DNA of 64,000 bases from Kiritimatiellia bacterium (GTDB lineage Bacteria > Verrucomicrobiota > Kiritimatiellia > RFP12 > UBA1067). Each line of letters opens with the position of its first letter. Within the stretch, counting starts at the first letter, position 1. The notes beneath the pieces are model-generated. The model was given only the letters and a program-made list of their open reading frames with translations, did no database searches and was not told the DNA's origin. The translations under genes and the position numbers were made by a program. The stretch is taken from positions 13,154 through 77,153 of the forward strand of contig JAEDKA010000010.1 of NCBI GenBank assembly GCA_016296065.1, written 5' to 3'. Below are positions 52,576 to 60,364 of the stretch, piece by piece.

Positions 52576-53748
52576 ATGGCATTTCGCATCGGACTGCAGA
52601 TAGAGAAATCCCGCGAGCATGGACGCGCCCTGCTCGCGGGGATAGCCGACTATGCGCTGGAGAATCCCGAGTGGCGTTTCGACCTGATCGACCCGGAGGC
52701 GCTCGTCGACAGGCGGACGATAGCGCAGTACGACGGACTCATCGTGCGCGTCATGGACGACGCGACGGCGGCCGTGCTTGCCAAATCGGGCAAGCCCGTG
52801 ATCGACACCTACGGACGCGTCGACAACTCGCCCTTCGACACGATACGCCTGGACGACGAAGCGATTGCCGAGATGGCCGCCGCATGCTTCGCCGACCACA
52901 GTTTCGTGCAGTGCGCATTCTGCGGCTTCGCGGGTCCGCGCTTCTCCTCCGCGCGCGGCGAGGCGTTCGTCTCCGCCGTGCGTCGCTCTGGGCATCCGTG
53001 CTTCGCGTATTACGGGGAGGACGCGACAAGGCTGGACGACACGTTCTTCCGAAACGAACGCACCGACAGCATCCCGGACGCCCACTCGCTCGAAAAATGG
53101 ATCGCCTCGCTCCCAAAGCCGATAGCCGTCTTCTGCTGCAACGACATCCGCGCGTTCCAGCTCATACGCGTCTGCGAGGCCGCCGGCGTTTCCGTCCCCA
53201 GCGAAGTAGCTGTGCTCGGAGTTGACAACGACGTCCTTCTCGGAACATTCACCCGCCCGCCGCTGTCGAGCATCGACACGGCCCCCTTCTCGCTCGGACG
53301 GAAGGCGGGCCAGATGCTCGCCGAGCGCATGCGCGGGGAGAAGTCGGCTCCGCGCGTCGTGCTGCATCCGCCGCGCCGCGTCGTGGAACGCGCGTCCACG
53401 GAGGTGTATCCTTTCCGCACTCCGTGGCTTTCGGACGCGATGGTGTTCATCACGCGCAACCTCTCGCGCGGCATAACGGCAAAGGATGTCTTCGAGCGCC
53501 TAGGCTATTCCCACACCGCCGTGAACAACGCCTTCCGCGCCGAGCTCGGCACGAGCGTGCATCAGGAGATACTCCGCAGAAGGCTCGCGCTCGCGTGCAG
53601 GCTACTGAAGGAGACGGACCGTTCCGCGGCGAAGATAGCGACGGATTCGGGATTCCTGAATCCGCAGTACTTCTCCCGCGCCTTCTCCTCAGCGTTCGGC
53701 ACGACGCCGGACGCGTGGCGGAGGAAGTTCAGTCGGCCCGCTCGATGA
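52576..53748 (+). CDS. XylR-type transcriptional regulator (LacI-like sensor plus AraC HTH)
   Basis: 390 residues, close to Escherichia coli XylR (392). Residues 1-275 form a LacI/periplasmic-binding-like sensor (FRIGLQIEKSREHGRALLAG, VAVLGVDNDVLLGTFTRPPL). Residues about 285-385 are an AraC-type double helix-turn-helix: FERLGYSHTAVNNAFRAELG and KIATDSGFLNPQYFSRAF. It likely binds a sugar and activates the neighbouring catabolic genes. It reads away from the PTS/lyase operon and its 3-prime end overlaps that of the GH140 gene by 20 nt. The short spacing between -10 and ATG suggests a leaderless message. Confidence 0.92.
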   Translation: MAFRIGLQIEKSREHGRALLAGIADYALENPEWRFDLIDPEALVDRRTIAQYDGLIVRVMDDATAAVLAKSGKPVIDTYGRVDNSPFDTIRLDDEAIAEMAAACFADHSFVQCAFCGFAGPRFSSARGEAFVSAVRRSGHPCFAYYGEDATRLDDTFFRNERTDSIPDAHSLEKWIASLPKPIAVFCCNDIRAFQLIRVCEAAGVSVPSEVAVLGVDNDVLLGTFTRPPLSSIDTAPFSLGRKAGQMLAERMRGEKSAPRVVLHPPRRVVERASTEVYPFRTPWLSDAMVFITRNLSRGITAKDVFERLGYSHTAVNNAFRAELGTSVHQEILRRRLALACRLLKETDRSAAKIATDSGFLNPQYFSRAFSSAFGTTPDAWRRKFSRPAR

Positions 53749-55120
53749 CGAGCACCCAGTCGAGCAGTTCGCCGCGGGCGGGCGGCTCGAAGGTCTTGTG
53801 TGCGACACGCGCAAACGACGTCCAATCGGAGTAGCTTCCGTCGCGCGGATTCATCCATGCGAAGCGGAACTTCTCTCCCTTGAGCGGCGAAAGGTCGAGC
53901 TCGAAGGCGCGCCCCACGGGAGCATAGACGAACGCGTAGCTCCCTTCGGAGTCCCTCGTGGCGGCGAAGCGCCTTGTGCCCGCGCCAGGAAGGATCGACG
54001 CGCCGTGCGGATGCGGCACGATCATCTCCGGGGCGGGAATGCGCGTGAAATACGAATGCGAGAGAACGAGATCCTTCGCGAAGCGCATCTGCGCCGCGCC
54101 CGGATCGTCGATCGCGACGTGCCACGGAACGAGCGGACGGTTCTTGCCCTCGGGATCGTAGACGGCAGCCGCCTTGGAACCGTGCATCTGCCAGACGGAG
54201 TGGTGTCCGTAGGTGTGTCCGCACGCCCCGTTGAAGACATCCCAGTAGAGCGCGCGCCTGACGTCCGCCGCCACGGTGTGACCGAGGTCGTCCGGACGAA
54301 ACGCGACGGGATGCGATTCATAGACGGGCTCGCCGTCAATCACGGGCTTCACGGGGTCGGTGCGACGCCAGTCGCGCAGAGTGTTCTCGTACCTCGCGTA
54401 GTCGATCTCATGTCCGTTCTGCCACATGTTGAAATCAAGCCACTCCTCTGTGTGGAAGTCCTGCGACGAACCGCATCCGCCGCGCGGATGCACCGTGACG
54501 AGATGCTTGCCTCCGTCGCCGTCCTTAAGTCCGGCCGCGAACGCGCGCATCATCTCCGCGTCGCCCTTTCCGCCGAAGTCGCGGTCTCCGCCGAGAACCC
54601 ATATGACGGACTTGTCGCGGTAGCGCGCGGCGAGCCACGCGGCGTACGCGCGCGCGGTCTCGGGGGTGAAGATGCAGCTCTCCTTCCACCACCTGCCCCA
54701 GGTCGGCAGAAGCGCGACGTATATGCCGCGCTCGTTCGCTGCGTCGATCACGAAGTCCACATGGTCCCAGTAGTCGTTGCCGGGTCCGTCCTTCACCGCC
54801 GGAACAGGAGTCTTCGCGTCGACGAACGGAAGGAAGCCGTACGGATTCGGCGCGCCTACGCCGTCCTCCTCCGCGATCGCGACAGCCTGCACGGCGTTGT
54901 AGCCGAGCTTCGCGCGGTTGTCGAGGTAGCGCAGCGCCTCCTCGCGGTCGAGGCGGTGGAACAGCTCCCACGCCGTGTCGGCGAGGTAGAAGAACGGACT
55001 CCCGTCCTCCTTCGCGAGGAAGTGGTGGTTGTCGCTGACCTTGAGCAGCGGAAGCGGGTCCCCCATGCACGACGCGACGGCTGTTGCCGCCGCAAAAAGA
55101 GAAAGCAGTTTCGTGTTCAT
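53729..55120 (-). CDS. GH140-type (DUF4038) glycosidase, lipoprotein
   Basis: 463 residues. The signal has a lipobox-like end (AAATAVASC). The catalytic domain is the DUF4038 TIM barrel (FLAKEDGSPFFYLADTAWEL, AVQAVAIAEEDG, VIWVLGGDRDF, the likely catalytic Glu in VIDGEPVYE), and a C-terminal beta domain resembles the collagen-binding-like domain of this family (GSYAFVYAPVGRAFELDLS). Characterised GH140 enzymes cleave apiose linkages in rhamnogalacturonan II. That fits the pectin genes beside it. TGGTAGAAT lies six nt before the ATG. Confidence 0.87.
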   Translation of the reverse strand: MNTKLLSLFAAATAVASCMGDPLPLLKVSDNHHFLAKEDGSPFFYLADTAWELFHRLDREEALRYLDNRAKLGYNAVQAVAIAEEDGVGAPNPYGFLPFVDAKTPVPAVKDGPGNDYWDHVDFVIDAANERGIYVALLPTWGRWWKESCIFTPETARAYAAWLAARYRDKSVIWVLGGDRDFGGKGDAEMMRAFAAGLKDGDGGKHLVTVHPRGGCGSSQDFHTEEWLDFNMWQNGHEIDYARYENTLRDWRRTDPVKPVIDGEPVYESHPVAFRPDDLGHTVAADVRRALYWDVFNGACGHTYGHHSVWQMHGSKAAAVYDPEGKNRPLVPWHVAIDDPGAAQMRFAKDLVLSHSYFTRIPAPEMIVPHPHGASILPGAGTRRFAATRDSEGSYAFVYAPVGRAFELDLSPLKGEKFRFAWMNPRDGSYSDWTSFARVAHKTFEPPARGELLDWVLVIERAD

Positions 55121-55136
55121 GTCAAAATTCTACCAT
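55121..55136 (-). promoter_or_regulatory. Promoter of the GH140 gene
   Basis: The extended -10 TGGTAGAAT (hexamer 55132-55127) ends six nt before the ATG at 55120, as in the other predicted leaderless genes. Confidence 0.6.
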
Positions 55137-55163
55137 ATGCCGGCGCGCTTGGCAAATCGGCGT

Positions 55164-55547
55164 TCAGTTTTCTGCGACAAGCCCAGAGATGGCGCTTTCG
55201 TACGGCGCGTCCTGCCACGCGAGGAGCATCTCCTCCAGTGAATCGGCGCTGGACTCCTCCTCCGCGCCGTCCGCGGCGCGAAGCAGGTCTATGACGGACG
55301 CCACCGTCGCCTCTGGAGTCGGAGCTTGCGACGGCACAACAAGAACGGCGAAGGCGCACGCGGCGGCGACGCAGGCCGCGGCGAGCGAGGCGCTCCAGCG
55401 GAGCATGCGCGAACGCCGCGCGGCGGCGAGCTTGAACGACTCGGCCTCGGCGGCGCGCAGGATTTCTTCCATGCGCGGCGTCTCGCGAGGGACGTCGCCC
55501 TCGAGGCGATCCCTCAGAAAATCAAGTAGTTCCCTGTCTTCGTTCAT
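55164..55547 (-). CDS. Small anti-sigma-like membrane protein
   Basis: 127 residues. A cytoplasmic acidic N-terminus of about 45 residues (ELLDFLRDRLEGDVP) precedes one membrane segment (WSASLAAACVAAACAFAVLVV, about 50-70) and a short acidic periplasmic tail. It overlaps the ECF sigma gene by ATGA. Size, topology and position match anti-sigma factors, although the zinc-binding HxxxCxxC motif of the ZAS class is absent. Its periplasmic tail could respond to the Spy-like protein encoded upstream. Confidence 0.7.
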   Translation of the reverse strand: MNEDRELLDFLRDRLEGDVPRETPRMEEILRAAEAESFKLAAARRSRMLRWSASLAAACVAAACAFAVLVVPSQAPTPEATVASVIDLLRAADGAEEESSADSLEEMLLAWQDAPYESAISGLVAEN

Positions 55548-56110
55548 TTCTTTTCCCCCAGCATTTCCCTAAGCCTGAGCGTGGCCGTCCTCATCCAAGT
55601 CAGCGCGGTGCCGAGCGGAACGTCCAGCTCGGCGGCGATCTCCCTGAACGAAAGATCGCCCTCTATCCTCATCAGCAGCACCTGCCGCGGACCTTCGGGA
55701 AGCGAGCGCACCGCGCGGCGCACGTCTTCGGAAGTCGCCTTCGACTCGAACCTCTCGTCCGGAGCCGGCCCCTCGGCGGCCGAGCTCGCCGCGACTGCGG
55801 CGCCCTCGCCATCCTCCGCGTCGAGGCTCACTGTGCGCCCGCCGCGTCGGATGCGGTCGAGCGCCACGGATCGCGCCACGGTGGCGAGGTAGGACTTCAC
55901 CTTGCCGCCGCGGTAGGACGAAGCGGAACGGATGACCTTGACCCAGGTCTCCTGAAACGCATCGTCCGCATCCGCCGCCGCCGGCAGGAGCGAGCGCAGC
56001 AGCGCCTGCATCCACACCGTATGTCGGCGGACGAGCGCCGCGAGCGACTTGACGTCGCCGCGGCGCGAGTAGGCGAAGAGGAGCTCGCTGTCCTCTTCCA
56101 TCGAGATCAC
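55544..56110 (-). CDS. ECF RNA polymerase sigma factor (RpoE-like)
   Basis: 188 residues. Region 2 holds ADDAFQETWVKVIRSASSY and YLATVARSVALDRIRRG; region 4 holds SLPEGPRQVLLMRIEGDLSF and EIAAELDVPLGTALTWMRTA. The fold is complete. The start is taken as GTG 56110, which overlaps the Spy-like stop as GTGA and has GAGG at good distance; ATG 56101 is possible but too far from that site. The three-gene order spy-like, sigma, anti-sigma suggests an envelope-stress module that feeds back on its own periplasmic component. Confidence 0.92.
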   Translation of the reverse strand: MISMEEDSELLFAYSRRGDVKSLAALVRRHTVWMQALLRSLLPAAADADDAFQETWVKVIRSASSYRGGKVKSYLATVARSVALDRIRRGGRTVSLDAEDGEGAAVAASSAAEGPAPDERFESKATSEDVRRAVRSLPEGPRQVLLMRIEGDLSFREIAAELDVPLGTALTWMRTATLRLREMLGEKK

Positions 56111-56679
56111 TCGGCCTCAGGAGCGGGAGCGGGCTTGTCGCCGCCCTTGGGCCCGCGGCGCGGACCGCGCTCGCCGTTGGGACCGCCGCGACGAGGACCG
56201 CGGTCGCCGCGCGCCTCGAACATCTGCTTCATCTCCTCGTGGGCCTTCGCGATCTGCTCGGGCGTGAGGATCGACTTGACCGCGATCACACGCTTCGCCT
56301 GCGCCTTCGCCATCTCCTTGCGGAGCTCGAAGACCTCGTCGATGGCCTTCATCACGGCCGCCTCGTCGATCTTCTCTGCCTTCATGAGCTCGAGCTGCTT
56401 CATCGTCGCCTCGCGGACCTTCTTCTGGTTCTCGCGGCTGGCGGCGTTCGGCTTGTTGACCTCCTTGAGCTTCGCCTGCTGCTCCTCGGTGAGGTCGAGC
56501 TTTTCGGCGGCCTTGGGATTCGACACCGCGCGGACGATCGGATCCATCATCGGACCGCCCATCATCCCCGGGCCCATCCCGCCGCGGCGACCGCCCTCGC
56601 GGGGCGCCCCGCCTTCGGGAGCTTGCGCAAAAGCCGCGCACGCGAGCGCAGCGACAACCGTCATCATCAGACTCTTCAT
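56107..56679 (-). CDS. Spy/CpxP-like periplasmic protein
   Basis: 190 residues with a signal peptide (MMTVVAALACAAFAQA). A Gly/Met/Arg-rich segment (GGRRGGMGPGMMGGPMM) is followed by helices with two LTxxQ motifs, LDLTEEQQAKL and ILTPEQIAKAHEEM, the mark of Spy/CpxP chaperones. The tail is Arg/Gly/Pro-rich. Such proteins bind unfolded proteins or metal in the periplasm; the Met-rich part could bind metal. AAAGGAAAAGGAAAAA precedes the ATG. It opens the spy-sigma-anti-sigma operon. Confidence 0.82.
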   Translation of the reverse strand: MKSLMMTVVAALACAAFAQAPEGGAPREGGRRGGMGPGMMGGPMMDPIVRAVSNPKAAEKLDLTEEQQAKLKEVNKPNAASRENQKKVREATMKQLELMKAEKIDEAAVMKAIDEVFELRKEMAKAQAKRVIAVKSILTPEQIAKAHEEMKQMFEARGDRGPRRGGPNGERGPRRGPKGGDKPAPAPEAE

Positions 56680-56805
56680 TTTTTCCTTTTCCTTTCGCGG
56701 CATCCCCGCCGCATTCGCAGCCGCCACCATGGCGCCTACGTATATATAGACGAAGCAGGCGACCAATTTATTTTAGCAAATTTTCGTGCGCTAAGGGCGC
56801 CCGTC

Positions 56806-57147
56806 CGCTACGGGCGCTCGTCGCGGGGATGGTTGCTTGCCAGTGATTCGCTCCCTTGCTTGCGCAAGGCCCGGTGCAAAACCATGGTGCGACATCGATT
56901 TCGCGGTCTTTTACCTTTTTGCCTGTGCCTACAAGCCTCTCGGCAAAAAGGGCGACGCGACGAAATCGGGTCGCCCTCATGGCTTTGCACCGTCGCTCAT
57001 CATGCTGCGCAACCACCCCGCGCCTCACACCCTCCGCTTGAATTCATGGCTTTGCTCGCTTGTGAATCAGTCATGAACGACAGACCGTCGTTGGTCATGC
57101 GATTGCAAGGCGAGCGCTGACTGGGGGAAGCGCCGTCTCGGCGCTTC
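56806..57147. repeat. 340-bp repeat, copy 1
   Basis: One of three copies (others 57159-57491 and 59020-59359). The core begins GCTTGCCAGTGATTCGCT and includes GGTGCAAAACCATGGTGCGA, a GGGCGAC / GTCGCCC stem and CATCATGCTGCGCAACC, and ends in a dyad GAAGCGCCG / CGGCGCTTC. Reading frames are open over it in several phases on both strands but share no ribosome-binding site, so it is treated as a non-coding repeat. Confidence 0.85.
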
Positions 57148-57158
57148 GGACTCTCCGC

Positions 57159-57491
57159 GCGCTCGTCGCGGGGCGGTTGCTTGCCAGTGATTCGCTGCCA
57201 TGCTGGCGCAAGGCCCGGTGCAAAACCATGGTGCGACATCGATTTCGCGGTCTTTTACCTTTTTGCCTGTGCCGCAAAGCCTCTCGGCAAAAAGGGCGAC
57301 GCGGCGAAATCGGGTCGCCCTCATGGTTCCGCACCGTCGCTCATCATGCTGCGCAACCGCCCCGCGCCTCACACCCTCCGCTTAAATTCATGGCTTTGCT
57401 CGCTTGTGAATCAGTCATGAACGACAACTTTTCGTTGGCGCTGTGATTACTGTACGAGCACTGACTGGGGGAAGCGGCGTCCCGCCGCTTC
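57159..57491. repeat. 340-bp repeat, copy 2
   Basis: Nearly the same as copy 1 and in the same orientation, only 11 nt away. It differs by scattered substitutions, and by indels mainly in the last 70 nt. The closing dyad reads GAAGCGGCG / CGCCGCTTC. It is followed by a GTCCGTCGC palindrome (57495-57519) and then by the tail of a broken gene read on the minus strand. Confidence 0.85.
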
Positions 57492-57521
57492 GTAGGGGGT
57501 CCGTCGCTCCGCGACGGACAT

Positions 57522-57692
57522 TCACTCCGCCTCTATAGGCCCATCGCTCACCCAGACCTTGTAGAAGCCCTGCTCACCCGCCTGCTTCGGCGCGACAACC
57601 GCATCGCCCGCCTTCGCCGGCTCCGCCGCAGAAGACGCCTTTTCATGTAGCCCATTGCCTGCAAAACTAAAATATGATACAATCCTAGGGTT
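57522..57692 (-). pseudogene. C-terminal remnant of a secreted-type protein
   Basis: On the minus strand an open stretch ends at TGA (57524-57522) and encodes ...VVAPKQAGEQGFYKVW then VSDGPIEAE. It is closed upstream by TAG (57695-57693) and has no start codon. The same tail, APKQEGAQGFYKVW, ends a second remnant at 59390. Both look like 3-prime ends of a gene family whose bodies have been lost. The parent family was not identified. Confidence 0.6.
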
Positions 57693-57730
57693 CTAAAACC
57701 ACGATTTTTGCAAAATCATGTGGTTTCCAA
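57690..57730. promoter_or_regulatory. Dyad upstream of the AAA ATPase gene
   Basis: AAACCACGATTTT and AAAATCATGTGGTTT form an imperfect inverted repeat around GC, with a two-nt bulge, about 25 nt before the ATPase start. It could be an operator or an insertion scar. Confidence 0.45.
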
Positions 57731-57753
57731 ACCGCAATAGAGGAGATGACGCA

Positions 57754-58959
57754 ATGACAGAGGAGAACATCCGGATGATATACGATATGTCTGCCGAGCG
57801 CATTCGGGAGACAGACACGTCATTTCACCGCTATCTTTTTGGCGAGATCGACTGGGACGCAAGAGTAGTCGCTCTTGACGGACCGCGCGGCGTCGGCAAG
57901 ACGACAATGTTTCTTCAGCACCTTCGGGAAAACCAGTCAGAATCCGATTCGTCGCTGTATGTTTCAATCGACAATGTTTGGTTGAACGCACAGGAGCTTT
58001 ACGAACTGGTGCAGCACCATGTCCGTCATGGAGGGGGAAGCGTTTACATCGATGAAATTCACTACCTTTCCGACTGGCAGAACCTTATAAAGAGTCTTTA
58101 CGACAATTTCAAGAAACTGAAAATAGCCTATACGGGTTCTTCCATCCTGCGGCTTGCGTCCGGCAAGGCCGATCTGTCACGCCGTCAGATTGAATATACC
58201 CTTGCCGGAATGTCTTTCAGGGAGTTTCTGGAATTTGAAGGCTGCGGTTCGTTCGAGAAACACGAACTTGACGACATTCTCAAGAACCACGTGACGATAG
58301 CCGATAAAATTGTGACGCAGACGAAGATCGTACCGAAGTTCGAGCAGTATCTCGACCACGGCTATTATCCGTTCTACAGGGAAGAGCCGCGGCATTTTCA
58401 CAGGAAACTGCTCCAGGTCGTCAACCAGGTGCTTGACGTCGACCTGCCCAAGGTCGAAGACGTGACGACGGAAACCATCCGCAAGACGCGCAGGATGCTA
58501 ACGATACTTGCGGAATCCACGCCGCAGACGCCCAACACCTCGCGGCTCTGCCGAAGCCTTGAGATGGACCGCAAGCAGGGGCTCAAGATACTTCACGCAC
58601 TTCGGCGGTCGGGCCTGGTGGGAATGCTGGCGGAGGATGCGGATGCACTAAAGCATCTGTGTTCGCCGAACAAGCTCTTCTGCGACAACACGAACCTGAT
58701 GCGCGCGCTCACTCCGACGCCGGACAAGGGAACGCTCCGCGAGGTGTTCTTCAACAACCAGCTTTCGGTGCGGAACACAACGGCATTTCCTACTCGCGGC
58801 GACAGTCTCGTCGACGGGAAGCACCTGTTCGAGATCGGCGGCGAGAAAAAGACATTTGCGCAGATCAAGGATATGCCCGACAGCTATCTTGCAGTAGACG
58901 GCATTGAAGTCGGACGCGGCTGCCGCATCCCTCTATGGCTGTTCGGTTTTCTCTACTGA
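57754..58959 (+). CDS. AAA ATPase (AAA_14 / DUF4143 type)
   Basis: 401 residues. Walker A is ALDGPRGVGKTTMFLQHL near residue 45, Walker B is GGSVYIDEIHYLSDWQNL and sensor 1 is IAYTGSSILRLASG. The ATPase core is followed by a helical and a winged-helix-like part and a C-terminal DUF4143-like domain (FNNQLSVRNTTAFPTRGDSL). Such single-gene ATPases are widespread in anaerobes, often mobile, with no proven role. The start at 57754 is preceded by GAGGAGATGACGCA. Its base composition is lower in GC than the housekeeping genes, and it lies between repeats of the 340-bp family, which suggests insertion. Confidence 0.88.
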   Translation: MTEENIRMIYDMSAERIRETDTSFHRYLFGEIDWDARVVALDGPRGVGKTTMFLQHLRENQSESDSSLYVSIDNVWLNAQELYELVQHHVRHGGGSVYIDEIHYLSDWQNLIKSLYDNFKKLKIAYTGSSILRLASGKADLSRRQIEYTLAGMSFREFLEFEGCGSFEKHELDDILKNHVTIADKIVTQTKIVPKFEQYLDHGYYPFYREEPRHFHRKLLQVVNQVLDVDLPKVEDVTTETIRKTRRMLTILAESTPQTPNTSRLCRSLEMDRKQGLKILHALRRSGLVGMLAEDADALKHLCSPNKLFCDNTNLMRALTPTPDKGTLREVFFNNQLSVRNTTAFPTRGDSLVDGKHLFEIGGEKKTFAQIKDMPDSYLAVDGIEVGRGCRIPLWLFGFLY

Positions 58960-59019
58960 CGCGACAAGGTTCCGCCCCTACTCCGCCTCAATCGGCGCGG
59001 GGCTCACCCAGCCCCTGTC

Positions 59020-59359
59020 GCTACGGGCGCTCGCCGCGGGGCGCTTGCTTGCCAGTGATTCGCTGCCATGCTGGCGCAAGGCCCGGTGCAAAACCATGGT
59101 GCGACATCGATTTCGCGGTCTTTTACCTTTTTGCCTGTGCCGCAAAGCCTCTCGGCAAAAAGGGCGACGCGGCGAAATCGGGTCGCCCTCATGGTTCCGC
59201 ACCGTCGCTCATCATGCTGCGCAACCACCCCGCGCCTCACGCCCTCCGCTTGAATTCATGGCTTTGCTCGCTGGTGAATCAGTCATCAACGACAGGCCTT
59301 CGTTTGCGAAGTAATTCCAGCACGAGCCCTGACTGGGGGAAGCGCCGTCCCGGCGCTTC
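59020..59359. repeat. 340-bp repeat, copy 3
   Basis: Same orientation as copies 1 and 2, on the other side of the AAA ATPase gene. Its downstream flank (variant GTCCGCCGC palindrome, then CTTGTAGAAGCCCTG) parallels that of copy 2, so the duplicated unit is longer than the 340-bp core. Confidence 0.85.
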
Positions 59360-59389
59360 TTAGGGGGTCCGCCGCTATCGGCGCGTCAC

Positions 59390-59460
59390 TTACCATACCT
59401 TGTAGAAGCCCTGCGCGCCCTCCTGCTTCGGCGCAACATTCTGAACCGCAGACCAATGCA
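59390..59460 (-). pseudogene. Second C-terminal remnant of the QGFYKVW family
   Basis: The minus-strand frame ends SAVQNVAPKQEGAQGFYKVW followed by TAA (59392-59390). It matches the remnant at 57522 but stops right after KVW. Only about 20 codons are recognisable. Confidence 0.5.
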
Positions 59461-59538
59461 GACATGCCTCGCTTACGCTCGGCGGAACCTAAACAAGGGC
59501 GAGCATTAGCGAAGCCCGGTCTGCGTGTGTCTGTGGTT
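59446..59538. repeat. Imperfect long inverted repeat (MITE-like)
   Basis: AACCGCAGACCAATGCAGAC at the left and GTCTGCGTGTGTCTGTGGTT at the right are imperfect inverted ends. Inside, CTCGCTTACGCTCG pairs roughly with CGAGCATTAGCGAAG. The whole could fold as one hairpin of about 90 nt. Confidence 0.55.
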
Positions 59539-59763
59539 AAGTCCCCCTACAGTCCAAACATCCGCCGACTCCATCCGACCCTAATCGTCCCTAATCCGCC
59601 GCACTCAGGGGGTCCGTCGCTCCGCGACGGACATACCAACGACACCATAAGTCACTTGCCGCTTTTACGGCAGTGTGCGGACTCTGTCCGTGACGCTTGA
59701 CGTTCACAGGTAATAACAGACGTCCTCCGAAGTTTCCTATGCCATTAGTCTTTACTGTCTTGC
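59539..59763. other. Intergenic region, no gene seen
   Basis: It contains one GTCCGTCGC palindrome (59608-59632). No promoter, terminator or frame of note was found in the rest. The gap lies downstream of the AT-rich secreted-protein genes. Confidence 0.45.
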
Positions 59764-60345
59764 TTACTCTGTTGGGGCTGAGGGTGGCTTGCCGGTTGCT
59801 GTTTTGGCTTTCTTGATTTTATTTGGACTTTGTTGCTTTTTGATTTCGGTTTGTTCAGCCCGAAGGTCGGCAATCTCCTTCTCAATTTCTTTCAACCTTG
59901 CCTCTTGGGCTTCGCTTTCAGGTATCTTCGCCTTCAATGCTTTCCATGTTTTGTAGCTCAAATCGTATTCGGGTCCCAGATTGCAAAAATTTCCAGTGCC
60001 GATTTTAGTCTCTGATTTGCATCCTGGCACTACAGGGCAATGGTCATTCACATATATGGCTTTATGAATCGAGCATACATACTCAGGATTAAGAGTTACA
60101 ACACGCTTAGTCTTATACAGTTTTCGTTCCTTCCCTTGTGCAAGGTTGATGTTGTACGCAGAGGTGGCACACTTCTGCTTCTCGCTCAGATTTTGTTGCT
60201 TAGATCCCCATATAAATATCGGATTCTGCTGGAGCTTCACATACTCGTTGTGCAGAGTAGAAATCTCCTTTTCAATCTCCGTTATCGTACGTGCATCGAC
60301 TTGAAGAAAAAGAAATGCACAAATAAGCAAGTTGAATAGTTTCAT
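59764..60345 (-). CDS. Secreted coiled-coil protein of unknown function
   Basis: 193 residues. Signal peptide MKLFNLLICAFLFLQVDA. A coiled coil follows (ITEIEKEISTLHNEYVKLQ), then a central part with five cysteines (YVCSIHKAIYVNDHCPVVPGC, FCNLGPEYD) and a second coiled coil (EARLKEIEKEIADLRAEQTE); the tail is basic. No family is recognised. DNA here is clearly AT-richer than the rest of the window. The gene follows two other secreted-protein genes on the same strand with small gaps, so the three are probably one unit. Confidence 0.7.
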   Translation of the reverse strand: MKLFNLLICAFLFLQVDARTITEIEKEISTLHNEYVKLQQNPIFIWGSKQQNLSEKQKCATSAYNINLAQGKERKLYKTKRVVTLNPEYVCSIHKAIYVNDHCPVVPGCKSETKIGTGNFCNLGPEYDLSYKTWKALKAKIPESEAQEARLKEIEKEIADLRAEQTEIKKQQSPNKIKKAKTATGKPPSAPTE

Positions 60346-60364
60346 GGCTTTAATTCTCCCTTGA

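Noticed and set aside
56806..59359. Short genes inside the 340-bp repeats
   Set aside because: Open frames overlap in several phases on both strands, lack ribosome-binding sites and contain no recognisable domain.
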